DNA of 64,000 nucleotides from Curtobacterium sp. 'Ferrero' (GCF_002412165.1 NZ_NXIA01000014.1:47221-111220); one strand, 5' to 3'; numbered from the stretch's first letter, positions 31,496 through 40,060 are shown. A program made the numbers and translations. Notes: a model not told the origin generated them from the sequence alone.

Positions 31496-32577
31496 CGATC
31501 GAGCTCCGCCGGGTGACCGCCGACGACTGGGCCGACTGGCGGCCGGTCCGGCTGGCGGCGCTCGCCGACGCCCCGTACGCGTTCGGTTCCCGGCTCGCCG
31601 ACTGGCAGGACGCCCCGGAGCACCGCTGGCGGAGCCGGCTCTCCGTCCCGGGCGCGCTGGACCTGCTCGCCGTCGACGGCACGACCGCGGTCGGGATGGC
31701 GAGCGGGATGCCCGACCCGGACGACCCCGCCCGCGTCGAGGTCGTGTCCGTGTGGGTCGCGCCCGCGGCTCGGCGATCCGGTGTCGCGCGGCACCTGCTC
31801 GACACCATCGCGCACTGGGCAGCCGACCGCGGTGCGCACGCACTCGAGCTGTCGGTGGTGCCGGACAACGCCGCCGCCCTCCGCGCCTACGAGCGTGCCG
31901 GGTTCGTGGCGACCGGGGAGTCCGGCGAGGCCCTGCCCGACGGCCGGCACGAACTCGTGATGCGACGTGACCTGACGGCCGAGCGGACCCTCCTGGCGTA
32001 CGAGCGCGGAGCCGACCGCTACACGGCGCGGACCGACGACCACCGTGCCGGGCTCGTCGACGACCTCCTCGCCCTCGTGTCGCCCGGCGCACGTGTCCTC
32101 GAGCTCGGCTCCGGCCCCGGTCGTGACGCCGCGGCGCTCGAGGCGGCGGACTTGCACGTCGACCGCACCGACGGGGCGCGGGCGTTCGTCGACCGGCTCC
32201 GGGCGGAGGGGCACGACGCCCGGGTGCTCGACGTCCGGCGCGACGACTGGGGCGGTCCGTACGATGCGGTCTTCGCCAACGCGGTCCTCGTGCACGTCGA
32301 GCGCGCGGCGACCCCGGCGGTCCTCGGGCGGGCCCTCCACGCCGTCCGACCGGGAGGCGTGCTCGCCGCGACCGTCAAGCGCGGCGACGGCGCCGGGTGG
32401 AGCGACCGGAAGCTCGAGGACGAACGGTTCTTCACCTACTGGACCGAGCCCGACCTCGCCGCCTGCGTCCGTGCCGCCGGCTGGGACCGGGTGGAGGTCC
32501 GCGAGACCACCCGGCCCGGTGCCGAGGAACGCTGGCTCACCGTGACGGCCCGCAGGCCCGAGGAGGAACGACCGTGA
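31492..32577 (+). CDS. GNAT acetyltransferase fused to a class I methyltransferase
   Basis: A 361-residue fusion. Residues 1-165 are a GNAT domain: LRRVTADDWADWRPVRLAAL, WVAPAARRSGVARHLLD and NAAALRAYERAGF. Residues 170-355 are a SAM-dependent methyltransferase: VLELGSGPGRDAAALE near 202 and DAVFANAVLVHVE near 257. Both halves keep their cofactor motifs, so both activities may be live. No internal stop or frameshift separates them. Substrates are unknown; the fusion suggests two-step modification of one metabolite or protein. GTGA overlaps with both neighbours. Confidence 0.8.
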   Translation: MTIELRRVTADDWADWRPVRLAALADAPYAFGSRLADWQDAPEHRWRSRLSVPGALDLLAVDGTTAVGMASGMPDPDDPARVEVVSVWVAPAARRSGVARHLLDTIAHWAADRGAHALELSVVPDNAAALRAYERAGFVATGESGEALPDGRHELVMRRDLTAERTLLAYERGADRYTARTDDHRAGLVDDLLALVSPGARVLELGSGPGRDAAALEAADLHVDRTDGARAFVDRLRAEGHDARVLDVRRDDWGGPYDAVFANAVLVHVERAATPAVLGRALHAVRPGGVLAATVKRGDGAGWSDRKLEDERFFTYWTEPDLAACVRAAGWDRVEVRETTRPGAEERWLTVTARRPEEERP

Positions 32578-33314
32578 ACCGAGCACTCCGCGTCACCGCC
32601 TGGGTCGTCGCCGTCGTCGTCCTGCTCGCCGTCGTGTTCCTCGTGTACGCGAACATCGTCATGCAGGGCACGCGCAGCGCGGCGTTGCAGGTCTGGCGGG
32701 ACGACCGGGTGTCGGTCCGCGACGCGGGGGACTCGGTCGTCATGACCCCGACGGGGCAGCCGGACGACAAGGGGATCGTCTTCATCCCCGGCGCGAAGGT
32801 CGACCCGTACGCCTACCTGGCGACCTTCCGGCAGGTCGTCGCGTCGGGCACCACGGTGGTCATCACGAAGCCGACGCTCAACCTCGCCTTCTTCGACACC
32901 CGGCCGCTGTCGACGTTCGAGGCGCACGCTCCGACGATCCGGACCTGGGCGGTGGGCGGCCACTCGCTCGGCGGAGTCCGTGCGTGCCAGCTCGCGAAGG
33001 ACGCCGACGGCCTGCTGCTCCTCGGGAGCTACTGCGCGAACGACATCAGCCGCTCGTACATCCAGGTCCTCAGCGTCTCCGGCTCGCGCGACGGGCTCTC
33101 GACGCCGGCGAAGGTGGAGGCGGCACGGCACCTCCTGCCCTCGACCGCGACGATGGTCGAGGTCCAGGGAGCGAACCACGCCGACTTCGGCGCGTACGGC
33201 GACCAGCCGGGGGACCGGACCGCCACGATCTCGCGGGGCGACGCCCGGGCGCAGATCAGCGCGGCGATCGAGCGCTGGGTGCGGGTTCTGCCTCCGGGGA
33301 CCGACCTGCGCTGA
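32574..33314 (+). CDS. Alpha/beta hydrolase with N-terminal membrane helix
   Basis: A 246-residue protein. The N-terminal helix TAWVVAVVVLLAVVFLVYAN anchors or exports it. The hydrolase core has GIVFIPGAKVDPYAY (oxyanion strand), nucleophile elbow GGHSLGG near residue 126, and a late histidine in EVQGANHADFG. It resembles the alpha/beta hydrolase fold-5 group. It is the last gene of the four-gene operon from 30523. Its 3' end overlaps the convergent Nudix gene by 59 bp. Confidence 0.8.
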   Translation: MNRALRVTAWVVAVVVLLAVVFLVYANIVMQGTRSAALQVWRDDRVSVRDAGDSVVMTPTGQPDDKGIVFIPGAKVDPYAYLATFRQVVASGTTVVITKPTLNLAFFDTRPLSTFEAHAPTIRTWAVGGHSLGGVRACQLAKDADGLLLLGSYCANDISRSYIQVLSVSGSRDGLSTPAKVEAARHLLPSTATMVEVQGANHADFGAYGDQPGDRTATISRGDARAQISAAIERWVRVLPPGTDLR

Positions 33315-33723
33315 CGGCCATCCGGACGGCCTCGACCGCGAGCGGCGGCACGAGCCCGACCGCCCCGAGGTCGTCGACCGGCACCCACGTCGGCCGGTAG
33401 CGGTTCGTCGGCGTCGCGCGACCCTGTTCCGGCGCGTCCCCGGCGAGCTCGGGGGCACCCGGTCCGGCCTCGACGTGCAGGTACAGGGCGGGTTCCTGCC
33501 GGTCGAGCCCGACCGGTAGGAGTGCGACGACGGTCCCGTCGAGCCCGGTCTCCTCGCGGAGCTCCCGGAGACAGGCCTGCTGCGGGGTCTCGCCCTCCTC
33601 GACGCCGCCGCCGGGCAGGACGGCGTACCGGCGTCCGTCCCTCTCGCGGAGGACGAGCAGCACGTCGTCGTCGCGGACCGCCACGGCGGCCGCTCGGAGC
33701 CGCAGTCGGGTGGAGCCGGTCAC
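33256..33723 (-). CDS. Nudix hydrolase
   Basis: A 155-residue protein with an intact Nudix box: GGGVEEGETPQQACLRELRE followed by ETGL, holding the metal-binding glutamates. It hydrolyses a nucleoside diphosphate linked to another group; the substrate is open. GTG start with TACGGT 6 nt upstream. The C-terminal 19 codons run over the 3' end of the convergent hydrolase gene, and the tail there (SAGRSPEAEPAPSARSPR) looks unstructured. Confidence 0.82.
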   Translation of the reverse strand: MTGSTRLRLRAAAVAVRDDDVLLVLRERDGRRYAVLPGGGVEEGETPQQACLRELREETGLDGTVVALLPVGLDRQEPALYLHVEAGPGAPELAGDAPEQGRATPTNRYRPTWVPVDDLGAVGLVPPLAVEAVRMAVSAGRSPEAEPAPSARSPR

Positions 33724-33729
33724 GTGGTC

Positions 33730-33735
33730 ACCGTA
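33730..33735 (-). promoter_or_regulatory. Probable leaderless -10 (TACGGT)
   Basis: Minus-strand TACGGT, 6 nt, then the Nudix GTG. Confidence 0.4.
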
Positions 33736-33755
33736 CGCGGTCCGGTCGCGGTGAT

Positions 33756-33788
33756 CCGCGCCTCCCGACGGTCGCCCTGGAGGCGCGG
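33756..33788 (-). terminator. Terminator after the APC permease
   Basis: CCGCGCCTCC (33756-33765) and GGAGGCGCGG (33779-33788) are exact 10-bp arms around 13 nt. It lies directly after the minus-strand permease stop. The arm sequence recurs at many gene ends in this window. Confidence 0.65.
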
Positions 33789-33798
33789 CGCGACCCCG

Positions 33799-35166
33799 TC
33801 AGTCGGCCCGCGTGCGCGGCTGGTCGGGTCCGCCGCTGCGAGAGGTGCCACCTCCGGTGGCCCGGGCGACGAAGTACAGCACCACGCCGACGGCGAGGAG
33901 CAGGGCCGCGTACAGCCACACCGGTCCGCGTTGCTGCGTCAGCAGCAGTACGCAGGACGCGACACCGAGCACCGGGACGAAGGTCCAGACCCGGAAGTGG
34001 TCGTGTTCCACGTGGTCGCGACGGAGGACGAGCACCGCGACGTTGGTGCTGATGAAGACGAGCAGGAGCAGCAGCACGACCGTCTCGGCGAGCGTGCCGA
34101 CGTCGCCGACCAGGGTCAGCAGCATCGCGACGGCCGTGGTGGCGACGATCGCGGTCCACGGCGTCCTCCGGTTCGGCAGGACCTTGGCCAGCAGGGCCGG
34201 GAGGAGCCGCTGCTCGGCCATGCCGTACGTGACGCGACTGGCCATGATCATCGTCAGGAGTGCGCCGTTCGCCACCGCGACCAGCGCGATCAGGCTGAAC
34301 ACCCGGTCGGGGATCGGGACGCCGGACGCCGAGACCACGGCCAGGAGCGGACCAGACGAGTCCTCGAGCGCGCTCGCGGGGAGGGCGGTCGCGCTCGCCA
34401 GTCCCACGAGCACGTAGACGACGCCCGCGGTGGCGAGGGCTCCGAACAGGGCCTTCGGGTAGACGCGCCGGGGCTCACGGACCTCCTCGGCGACGTTCGC
34501 ACTCGTCTCGAAGCCCACGAACGAGTAGTACGCGACGATCGCGGCGCTCAGCGTGGCGAGTGCCGGGTTCGCGTCGGCCGGGAACGCCCCGACGCGCCTG
34601 ACGTCGCCGCCTCCACCCCCGAGCATGACCGCGACGACGACGATCACGATCACCAGGCCGGACACCTCGATGACCGTCATGACGACGTTGCTGCGGAGCG
34701 AGTCCGAGATGCCGCGGGCGTTCAGGCAGGCGACGAGCGCCAGGAACACGATCGCGGTGGGGATCGGCGGCAGTTCCACGAACGTGCCCAGGTAGTCGCC
34801 GGCGAACGCCAACGAGAGGCCCGCGGCACTCGTGACGCCCGCGGCGAGCATGCAGAAGCCGACGAGGAAAGCCACCAGCGGCGCGTGGTACGCCCGCTCG
34901 GCGAACACCGCGGCGCCGCCGGCCTTCGGGTACTTCGTGACGAGCTCGGCGTACGACCCCGCGGTGAGGAGGGCGAGCAGGAGCGCGAGGACGAGCGGCG
35001 CCCAGAGTGCACCGCCGACGTCCTCCGAGAGCGTGCCCATGAGGGCGTAGATCCCGGCGCCGAGCACGTCGCCGAGGATGAAGAGGTAGAGCAAGGGGCC
35101 GGTGATCGCCTGGCGGAGCTTCGAGTCGCCGTGCGTGGGTGCTGCGGTGTCGCTGGCGCTGGTCAT
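33799..35166 (-). CDS. APC superfamily amino-acid permease
   Basis: A 455-residue membrane protein with 12 or so helices. The first helix region LYLFILGDVLGAGIYALMG is the APC substrate-binding bend, and SFVGFETSANVAEEVREPRR near residue 235 is the helix-6 bend followed by the conserved basic loop. It should import or exchange an amino acid or related amine; specificity is not evident. GGAAGG precedes the ATG. Longer upstream frames lack hydrophobicity and are not used. It is a monocistronic unit with a terminator at 33756. Confidence 0.85.
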   Translation of the reverse strand: MTSASDTAAPTHGDSKLRQAITGPLLYLFILGDVLGAGIYALMGTLSEDVGGALWAPLVLALLLALLTAGSYAELVTKYPKAGGAAVFAERAYHAPLVAFLVGFCMLAAGVTSAAGLSLAFAGDYLGTFVELPPIPTAIVFLALVACLNARGISDSLRSNVVMTVIEVSGLVIVIVVVAVMLGGGGGDVRRVGAFPADANPALATLSAAIVAYYSFVGFETSANVAEEVREPRRVYPKALFGALATAGVVYVLVGLASATALPASALEDSSGPLLAVVSASGVPIPDRVFSLIALVAVANGALLTMIMASRVTYGMAEQRLLPALLAKVLPNRRTPWTAIVATTAVAMLLTLVGDVGTLAETVVLLLLLVFISTNVAVLVLRRDHVEHDHFRVWTFVPVLGVASCVLLLTQQRGPVWLYAALLLAVGVVLYFVARATGGGTSRSGGPDQPRTRAD

Positions 35167-35295
35167 GGTGGAGCCTTCCGTCCCGGCCAGCGTGGCCGAC
35201 GCGCGGCTCCGAGGTCGTCCAGCACGTCCGCATCGCGCGGGTGAACTCTCTCCACAGATCGGCGACGCATCAGCAACCACCCCCGGTCACGGTCC

Positions 35296-35301
35296 TAGAC
35301 T
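35296..35301 (+). promoter_or_regulatory. Probable leaderless -10 (TAGACT)
   Basis: CCTAGACT, 7 nt, then ATG 35309. Confidence 0.5.
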
Positions 35302-35308
35302 CGCCTGC

Positions 35309-36076
35309 ATGACCGCACCGGACCGGCCCACCCCAGCCCGCCTCGCGGATCAGCGCGCGCTGCTGTTCGACCTCGACGGTGTCCTCACCCCGACGGCCGA
35401 GGTGCACATGCGCGCCTGGAGCCGACTGTTCACGCCGTACCTCGAGTCGCACGGCGTCGCCCCGTACACGGAGCAGGACTACTTCGACCACATCGACGGC
35501 AAGCCCCGCTACGACGGCGTCCGCTCCCTGCTCGCCTCGCGCGGGATCGAGCTGCCCGACGGCACGCCAGACGACGACCCGTCGCTCGACACGGTGTGCG
35601 GCCTCGGCAACCGGAAGAACGCCGAGTTCACCGCCGAGCTCGACGAGCACGGGGTGGAGCCCTACCCGGGCTCGTACCGGTTCCTCGTCGCCGCGATCGA
35701 CGCCGGCTACTCGGTGGCCGTGGTGTCGAGTTCCGCCAACGCCGTGCCCGTGCTCCGGACGGCCGGGATCCTCGAACGCTTCCCGGTGATCGTGGACGGG
35801 CTGGTGGCGCGCGAGGACGCACTGGCGGGCAAGCCCGCCCCCGACACCTACCTCGACGCCGCGAGCCGCCTCGGTCTGACCGCCGCCGAGTGCGTCGTCG
35901 TCGAGGACGCCACGAGCGGCGTCGAGGCCGGGCGCAACGGCGCCTTCGGGCTCGTCGTCGGCGTCGACCGCGGTGCGGGAGCCGACGCGCTCCGCGCGCA
36001 CGGCGCCGACGTCGTCGTGACCGACCTCGCCGACCTCGTCGACGACCTCCGCAGCGTCCCCACCCCCGCGCCGTAG
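35309..36076 (+). CDS. pgmB: HAD hydrolase, probable beta-phosphoglucomutase
   Basis: A 255-residue HAD subfamily IA enzyme. Motif I is LLFDLDGVLTPTAEVHMRAW (Asp nucleophile and acid/base Asp), motif II VVSSSANA, lysine in AGKPAPDTY, and motif IV VVEDATSGVEAGRNG. The insertion between motifs I and II (YFDHIDGKPRYDGVRSLL) is the beta-PGM cap with the KPRxDG signature. It converts beta-glucose-1-phosphate to glucose-6-phosphate. The GH65 phosphorylase gene 65 bp downstream would supply its substrate. Confidence 0.85.
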   Translation: MTAPDRPTPARLADQRALLFDLDGVLTPTAEVHMRAWSRLFTPYLESHGVAPYTEQDYFDHIDGKPRYDGVRSLLASRGIELPDGTPDDDPSLDTVCGLGNRKNAEFTAELDEHGVEPYPGSYRFLVAAIDAGYSVAVVSSSANAVPVLRTAGILERFPVIVDGLVAREDALAGKPAPDTYLDAASRLGLTAAECVVVEDATSGVEAGRNGAFGLVVGVDRGAGADALRAHGADVVVTDLADLVDDLRSVPTPAP

Positions 36077-36141
36077 GCGGCGCGCACGGCGCACCCCGCG
36101 CCTCCCGTCCGGACCAACGACCTCCCTTCCCACGGAGCAGC

Positions 36142-38652
36142 ATGAACCCCATCACCTCGGACCCGCTCGATCGTGTCCGCTACCCGATCGACGAGTGGGC
36201 GCTCGTCGAGACCGAGTACGCGCCGGACGAGCAGGGCGTCGCGGAGACGAACTTCGCGGTCGGCAACGGCTACCTGGGCCTGCGCGGCAACCTCGACGAG
36301 GGCCGCGGCGGCGTGCAGTACGGCACGTACGTCAACGGTTTCCACGAGACCTGGCCGATCCGCCACGCCGAGGACGCGTTCGGGTTCGCGAAGACCGGGC
36401 AGACGATCATCAACGCGCCGGACGCGAAGGTGATCCGCCTCTACGTCGACGACGAGCCCCTGGTCCTGGCCGAGGCGGACATCCTCCGGCACACCCGACG
36501 CCTGGAGTTCCGTGGCGGGTACCTGTTCCGCGAGACCGAGTGGTCGACGCCGTCCGGCAAGCGGGTCCTGATCCGGTCGAAGCGTCTCGTGTCGTTCACG
36601 GACCGGCACCTGGCGGTCATCGACTACGAGGTGACCGTGCTCGACGCGGACGCCTCCATCCTGCTCTCGAGCCAGATCCTCAACCGGCAGGACGTGCAGG
36701 ACGAGTACCACGCCGGCATGCGCGCCGCGGCGAACGCGTTCGACCCGCGCAAGGCCGAGGCGTTCACCGAGCGGGTGCTCGAGCCCAAGCTCAAGCGGAG
36801 CACGGGCGGGCGGTCCCTCCTGGGCTACCAGGCGGCGAGTTCGGGCATGACGATCTGCGTCGGCGTCGAGCACCACCTCGAGACCGAGAACGCGTGGGAC
36901 GAGTCCTCGTCGATCGACGACGACCTCGCCAAGCACGTCTACCGGGTGCAGGCGAAGGCCGGTGTCCCGATCCGGCTCGTCAAGAGCATCGTGTACCACA
37001 CCTCGCGCGGCGTGCCCGCTCGGGAGCTCGCCGACCGCTGCGACCGCACGCTCGACCGTGCGCACGCCCAGACCGTCGACGACGTGTTCGCCGCCCAGCG
37101 CGCCTGGATGGACGACTACTGGTCGCGGAGCGACGTGGAGGTCCCCGGCAAGCCCGACGTCCAGCAGGCGGTCCGGTGGAACCTCTTCATGCTCGCCCAG
37201 GCGACGGCCCGGACGGACGGGCACGGCATCGCGGCGAAGGGCGTCACGGGCTCCGGGTACGGCGGTCACTACTTCTGGGACATGGAGATCTACGTCCTGC
37301 CGTTCCTGTCGTACACGGCGCCGATCGTCGCCAGGAACGCGCTGCGGTTCCGCTACAACATGCTCGACGCCGCCCGGTCGCGGGCGCGTGAGCTGAACCA
37401 GCGGGGCGCCCTGTTCCCCTGGCGGACGATCAACGGGGAGGAGTCGAGCGCGTTCTACGCGGCGGGCACCGCGCAATACCACATCGACGCCGACATCACC
37501 CACGCGCTCATGCAGTACGTCCGGGCGTCGGGCGACAGCGAGTTCCTCAAGCGTGGCGCGATCGACATCCTCGTCGAGACCGCGCGGCTGTGGGAGGACC
37601 TCGGGTTCTGGCGCTCGAACGGCGACAAGAAGTTCCACATCGACGGCGTCACCGGCCCCGACGAGTACACGACGGTCGTCGACGACAACCTCTACACGAA
37701 CGTCATGGCCCGCGCGAACCTCTGGTCCGCCGTGCAGGCGTGCCGGGAACTCGCCGCCGACGACCCCGAGGAGTACGGCCGGATGGTCCGGCGCACCGGG
37801 CTCGACGCGGACGAGATCGCCGGCTGGGAGCACGCCGCCGAGTCGATGGAGATCCCGTTCGACCCGCACCGCGGCATCCACCCGCAGGACGCGCAGTTCC
37901 TCGACAAGGAGCTGTGGGACCTCGAGAACACGCCGGAGTCCAAGCGGCCGCTGCTGCTGCACTACCACCCGCTGGTGATCTACCGGTTCCAGGTGCTCAA
38001 GCAGGCGGACGTCGTCCTCGCGCTGTTCCTGCAGGGCCACGAGTTCACCGCCGCCGAGAAGCGTCGCGACTTCGACTACTACGACGCCCTGACCACCGGC
38101 GACTCGACCCTGTCCGCGGTCGTGCAGTCGATCATGGCGGCGGAGGTCGGCTACTGCGAGCTCGCCGTGCAGTACTTCCTGACCGCGCTCTACGTCGACC
38201 TCGCCGACCTGCACGGCAACACCTCCGACGGTGTGCACATCGCGTCGACGGGCGGTGTCTGGGGTGCCCTGGTGAACGGCTTCGGCGGCATGCGCGACCA
38301 CGGCGGCCGCATGACCTTCAACCCGCGCCTGCCGAAGGACTGGGAGCGGATCACCTACCGGCTCACCGTCCGGGGCAACCGCGTGAAGGTCGACCTCGAG
38401 CAGGACACGCTCACGTTCACGATCGAGCACGGGGACGGCCTCACGGTCTGGGTCCACAACCAGCAGTGGGACCTCACCCCGGGCGCTCCGACGGTCGTGC
38501 CGCTGCCGCACCAGGGGCCGCGGATGACGGGTCGCGCACCGACCACGAGCGACATCCAGGGGACCCTCCGGGCGGACGGGTCGGTCATCACCGCGTCCAT
38601 CCCGACGATCTCGTTGGAGCGGGACCTGGAGCCGGACGACCAGACCGCGTAG
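36142..38652 (+). CDS. Glycoside hydrolase family 65 disaccharide phosphorylase
   Basis: An 836-residue inverting phosphorylase. The N-terminal beta-sandwich opens ETNFAVGNGYLGLRGNLDEG. The barrel has GSGYGGHYFWDMEIYVLPF near residue 370 and the catalytic acid Glu in VTGPDEYTT near 507; phosphate-site residues appear in IASTGGVWGALVNGFGGM. GH65 enzymes phosphorolyse maltose, trehalose, kojibiose or similar to beta-glucose-1-phosphate plus glucose; which one cannot be decided by eye. ACGGAG precedes the ATG. It acts with the upstream beta-PGM. No sugar transporter is adjacent. Confidence 0.9.
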   Translation: MNPITSDPLDRVRYPIDEWALVETEYAPDEQGVAETNFAVGNGYLGLRGNLDEGRGGVQYGTYVNGFHETWPIRHAEDAFGFAKTGQTIINAPDAKVIRLYVDDEPLVLAEADILRHTRRLEFRGGYLFRETEWSTPSGKRVLIRSKRLVSFTDRHLAVIDYEVTVLDADASILLSSQILNRQDVQDEYHAGMRAAANAFDPRKAEAFTERVLEPKLKRSTGGRSLLGYQAASSGMTICVGVEHHLETENAWDESSSIDDDLAKHVYRVQAKAGVPIRLVKSIVYHTSRGVPARELADRCDRTLDRAHAQTVDDVFAAQRAWMDDYWSRSDVEVPGKPDVQQAVRWNLFMLAQATARTDGHGIAAKGVTGSGYGGHYFWDMEIYVLPFLSYTAPIVARNALRFRYNMLDAARSRARELNQRGALFPWRTINGEESSAFYAAGTAQYHIDADITHALMQYVRASGDSEFLKRGAIDILVETARLWEDLGFWRSNGDKKFHIDGVTGPDEYTTVVDDNLYTNVMARANLWSAVQACRELAADDPEEYGRMVRRTGLDADEIAGWEHAAESMEIPFDPHRGIHPQDAQFLDKELWDLENTPESKRPLLLHYHPLVIYRFQVLKQADVVLALFLQGHEFTAAEKRRDFDYYDALTTGDSTLSAVVQSIMAAEVGYCELAVQYFLTALYVDLADLHGNTSDGVHIASTGGVWGALVNGFGGMRDHGGRMTFNPRLPKDWERITYRLTVRGNRVKVDLEQDTLTFTIEHGDGLTVWVHNQQWDLTPGAPTVVPLPHQGPRMTGRAPTTSDIQGTLRADGSVITASIPTISLERDLEPDDQTA

Positions 38653-38703
38653 CGCCGGGTGCCGGACCGGAGGCGCGGTGCGCCCCCGGCAGATCGGCGT
38701 ACG

Positions 38704-39117
38704 TCAGAGGATGGTCGCCACCAGTTCGACCTTGATCCGCTCTGCGTCCTCGAGGAACGCTGCGTGGTGGTCCGGTCCGCCGGCGTGCGGGTGGCGATCG
38801 GCGTAGAGGTGTGACCACCCGTGCGTCGGTGCGGCTCGCCACAAGCGGTCGACGTCCGCCGGGGTGCCGGCATGGAACGCCAGGTGGCTCAGGCCGGGTC
38901 GACGCCGGTCGTGCGCGCCGTCGAGCGGGGCCGCCTCGATCACGACGTACGTGCTGCCCGCGATCCAACTGCGCCCGTCGTCCCATCGCTGGTGGGGCTC
39001 GTGTCCGAGTTCCTCGAGGAGCCAGCCCCACGCCCGGGCGGCCCGGTCGAGATCGGCGACCCTGAGTTCGACGTGGTGCAGCGCGCCACGGGGCACACCC
39101 CCGGCGTGCCCGGTCAC
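38704..39117 (-). CDS. VOC family (glyoxalase-fold) protein
   Basis: A 137-residue protein with ALHHVELRVADLDRAARAWG (first ligand His), a central LSHLAFHAG and a C-terminal HHAAFLEDAERIKVELVA with the metal-binding Glu. This is the standard VOC half-pair. It may be a dioxygenase-like or resistance-type protein; the substrate is unknown. The GTG start overlaps the DUF1697 stop (GTGA), making it the last gene of the unit under the SOS box at 39948. Confidence 0.75.
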   Translation of the reverse strand: MTGHAGGVPRGALHHVELRVADLDRAARAWGWLLEELGHEPHQRWDDGRSWIAGSTYVVIEAAPLDGAHDRRRPGLSHLAFHAGTPADVDRLWRAAPTHGWSHLYADRHPHAGGPDHHAAFLEDAERIKVELVATIL

Positions 39118-39641
39118 AGGAGCTTCCGGAGGGTGTTCGCGTTCCGGGTCGTGGTCGTGCGCTTGAACCGTGCCGCGCCGGCACGCTTGGCGAACACCGT
39201 GTCCGTGCTCGACCCCTTCGGGCACGACCAGTACACGACACCTGCGCCGCCGCCCGTGCCCCGGGCGACCCGTTCGACGGACTCGTCGACGGTGAGGTCG
39301 GCCAGCAGCTCGTCGATCACGGCCGGCGCGGAGGCGAAGACGACGTAGTCGTGCCGGTCGGGCCCGGAGTCGAACGGGAAGGCACCGACGATCCCGGCCA
39401 GCCCGTCGTGGCGGAGCAGGACGATCCACGCGTCGTAGCCGAAGCGGTCGCGGAGGGCCCGCTCGATGTCGGCCTTCACGGTCGTCGCGGAGCCGTCCGC
39501 GGTGAACACGACGTTGCCCGAGGCGAGGACCGTCCGGACGTCCGCGTACCCGAGCCCGTGGAACGTCTCGGCGAGGTAGGCACTCGTGATGGTGATGCCG
39601 TTCACGTTGACACCGCGCAGCAGGGCGATCCACCTGGTCAT
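39114..39641 (-). CDS. DUF1697 family protein
   Basis: A 175-residue protein with the family's hallmark start MTRWIALLRGVNVNG and the segments YADVRTVLASGNVVF and the end TTRNANTLRKLL. The function of DUF1697 is unknown. It has a leaderless -10 (TACCGT) directly upstream of its ATG, so it may be transcribed separately as well as from the SOS-box promoter. It overlaps the VOC gene by 4 bp. Confidence 0.85.
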   Translation of the reverse strand: MTRWIALLRGVNVNGITITSAYLAETFHGLGYADVRTVLASGNVVFTADGSATTVKADIERALRDRFGYDAWIVLLRHDGLAGIVGAFPFDSGPDRHDYVVFASAPAVIDELLADLTVDESVERVARGTGGGAGVVYWSCPKGSSTDTVFAKRAGAARFKRTTTTRNANTLRKLL

Positions 39642-39647
39642 GTCGGG

Positions 39648-39653
39648 ACGGTA
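39648..39653 (-). promoter_or_regulatory. Probable leaderless -10 (TACCGT)
   Basis: Minus-strand TACCGT, 6 nt, then the DUF1697 ATG. Confidence 0.4.
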
Positions 39654-39667
39654 GCGCGCCGCGGTGA

Positions 39668-39931
39668 TCACGTCCACGTCCGTGCGACGCCCCACCCGTC
39701 GCCCTCGGGCACGATGTCGACGACGAGGGTCTCGCCGTCCTCGGCTGTCGCCTGGAAGCGCCACCCGACCGTCCGCTCGGGGGCGTGGGTGATGGCGGTG
39801 GGGAGTTCGGCGCGGGTGACGGTGAGCCGCGTGGGGGTGTCCGTGACCCGCCAGCGGCGACCGGACCACACCAGCCGATCGGGGACGCCGGCGGTCCACC
39901 AGACCGTCGCGGCCGTGTCGATGATCACCAC
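39668..39931 (-). CDS. Small conserved protein (87 aa) behind an SOS box
   Basis: An 87-residue protein, VWWTAGVPDRLVWSGRRWRV in the first half and WRFQATAEDGETLVVDIV in the second, a small beta-rich domain with many tryptophans. I recall similar short actinobacterial proteins without a function. AGGAGG lies 5 nt before the GTG start. A perfect LexA-type palindrome is 16 bp upstream, so it is probably induced by DNA damage, perhaps together with the two genes downstream. Confidence 0.65.
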   Translation of the reverse strand: MVIIDTAATVWWTAGVPDRLVWSGRRWRVTDTPTRLTVTRAELPTAITHAPERTVGWRFQATAEDGETLVVDIVPEGDGWGVARTWT

Positions 39932-39947
39932 GATGACCTCCTGTCAC

Positions 39948-39963
39948 TCGAACGTGTGTTCGA
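39948..39963 (-). promoter_or_regulatory. SOS box (LexA binding site)
   Basis: TCGAACGTGTGTTCGA is a perfect TCGAAC-N4-GTTCGA palindrome, the actinobacterial LexA consensus. A -10 (minus-strand TAGCAT, 39969-39964) abuts it, so LexA would cover the transcription start of the minus-strand unit. Confidence 0.8.
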
Positions 39964-40026
39964 ATGCTAGGTCACGCGACGCCCCTCGGCAATCGCGCGG
40001 TGCGCTCGACGAACCGCCACCGAATC

Positions 40027-40056
40027 CACAAGAACCATTGCGCAACGTGTCTTGTG
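40027..40056. promoter_or_regulatory. 30-bp imperfect palindrome, candidate ArsR-family operator
   Basis: CACAAGA (40027-40033) and TCTTGTG (40050-40056) flank a central TTGCGCAA (40038-40045); 12 of 15 pairs match. TTGCGC also serves as a -35 exactly 17 bp before the -10 TAGGCT at 40061, so binding would block the promoter. Confidence 0.6.
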
Positions 40057-40060
40057 CACC

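Noticed and set aside
38654..38690. GCCGGG...CCCGGC stem between GH65 and VOC genes as a terminator
   Set aside because: Six-bp arms with a 25-nt loop form a weak structure compared with the other hairpins here.
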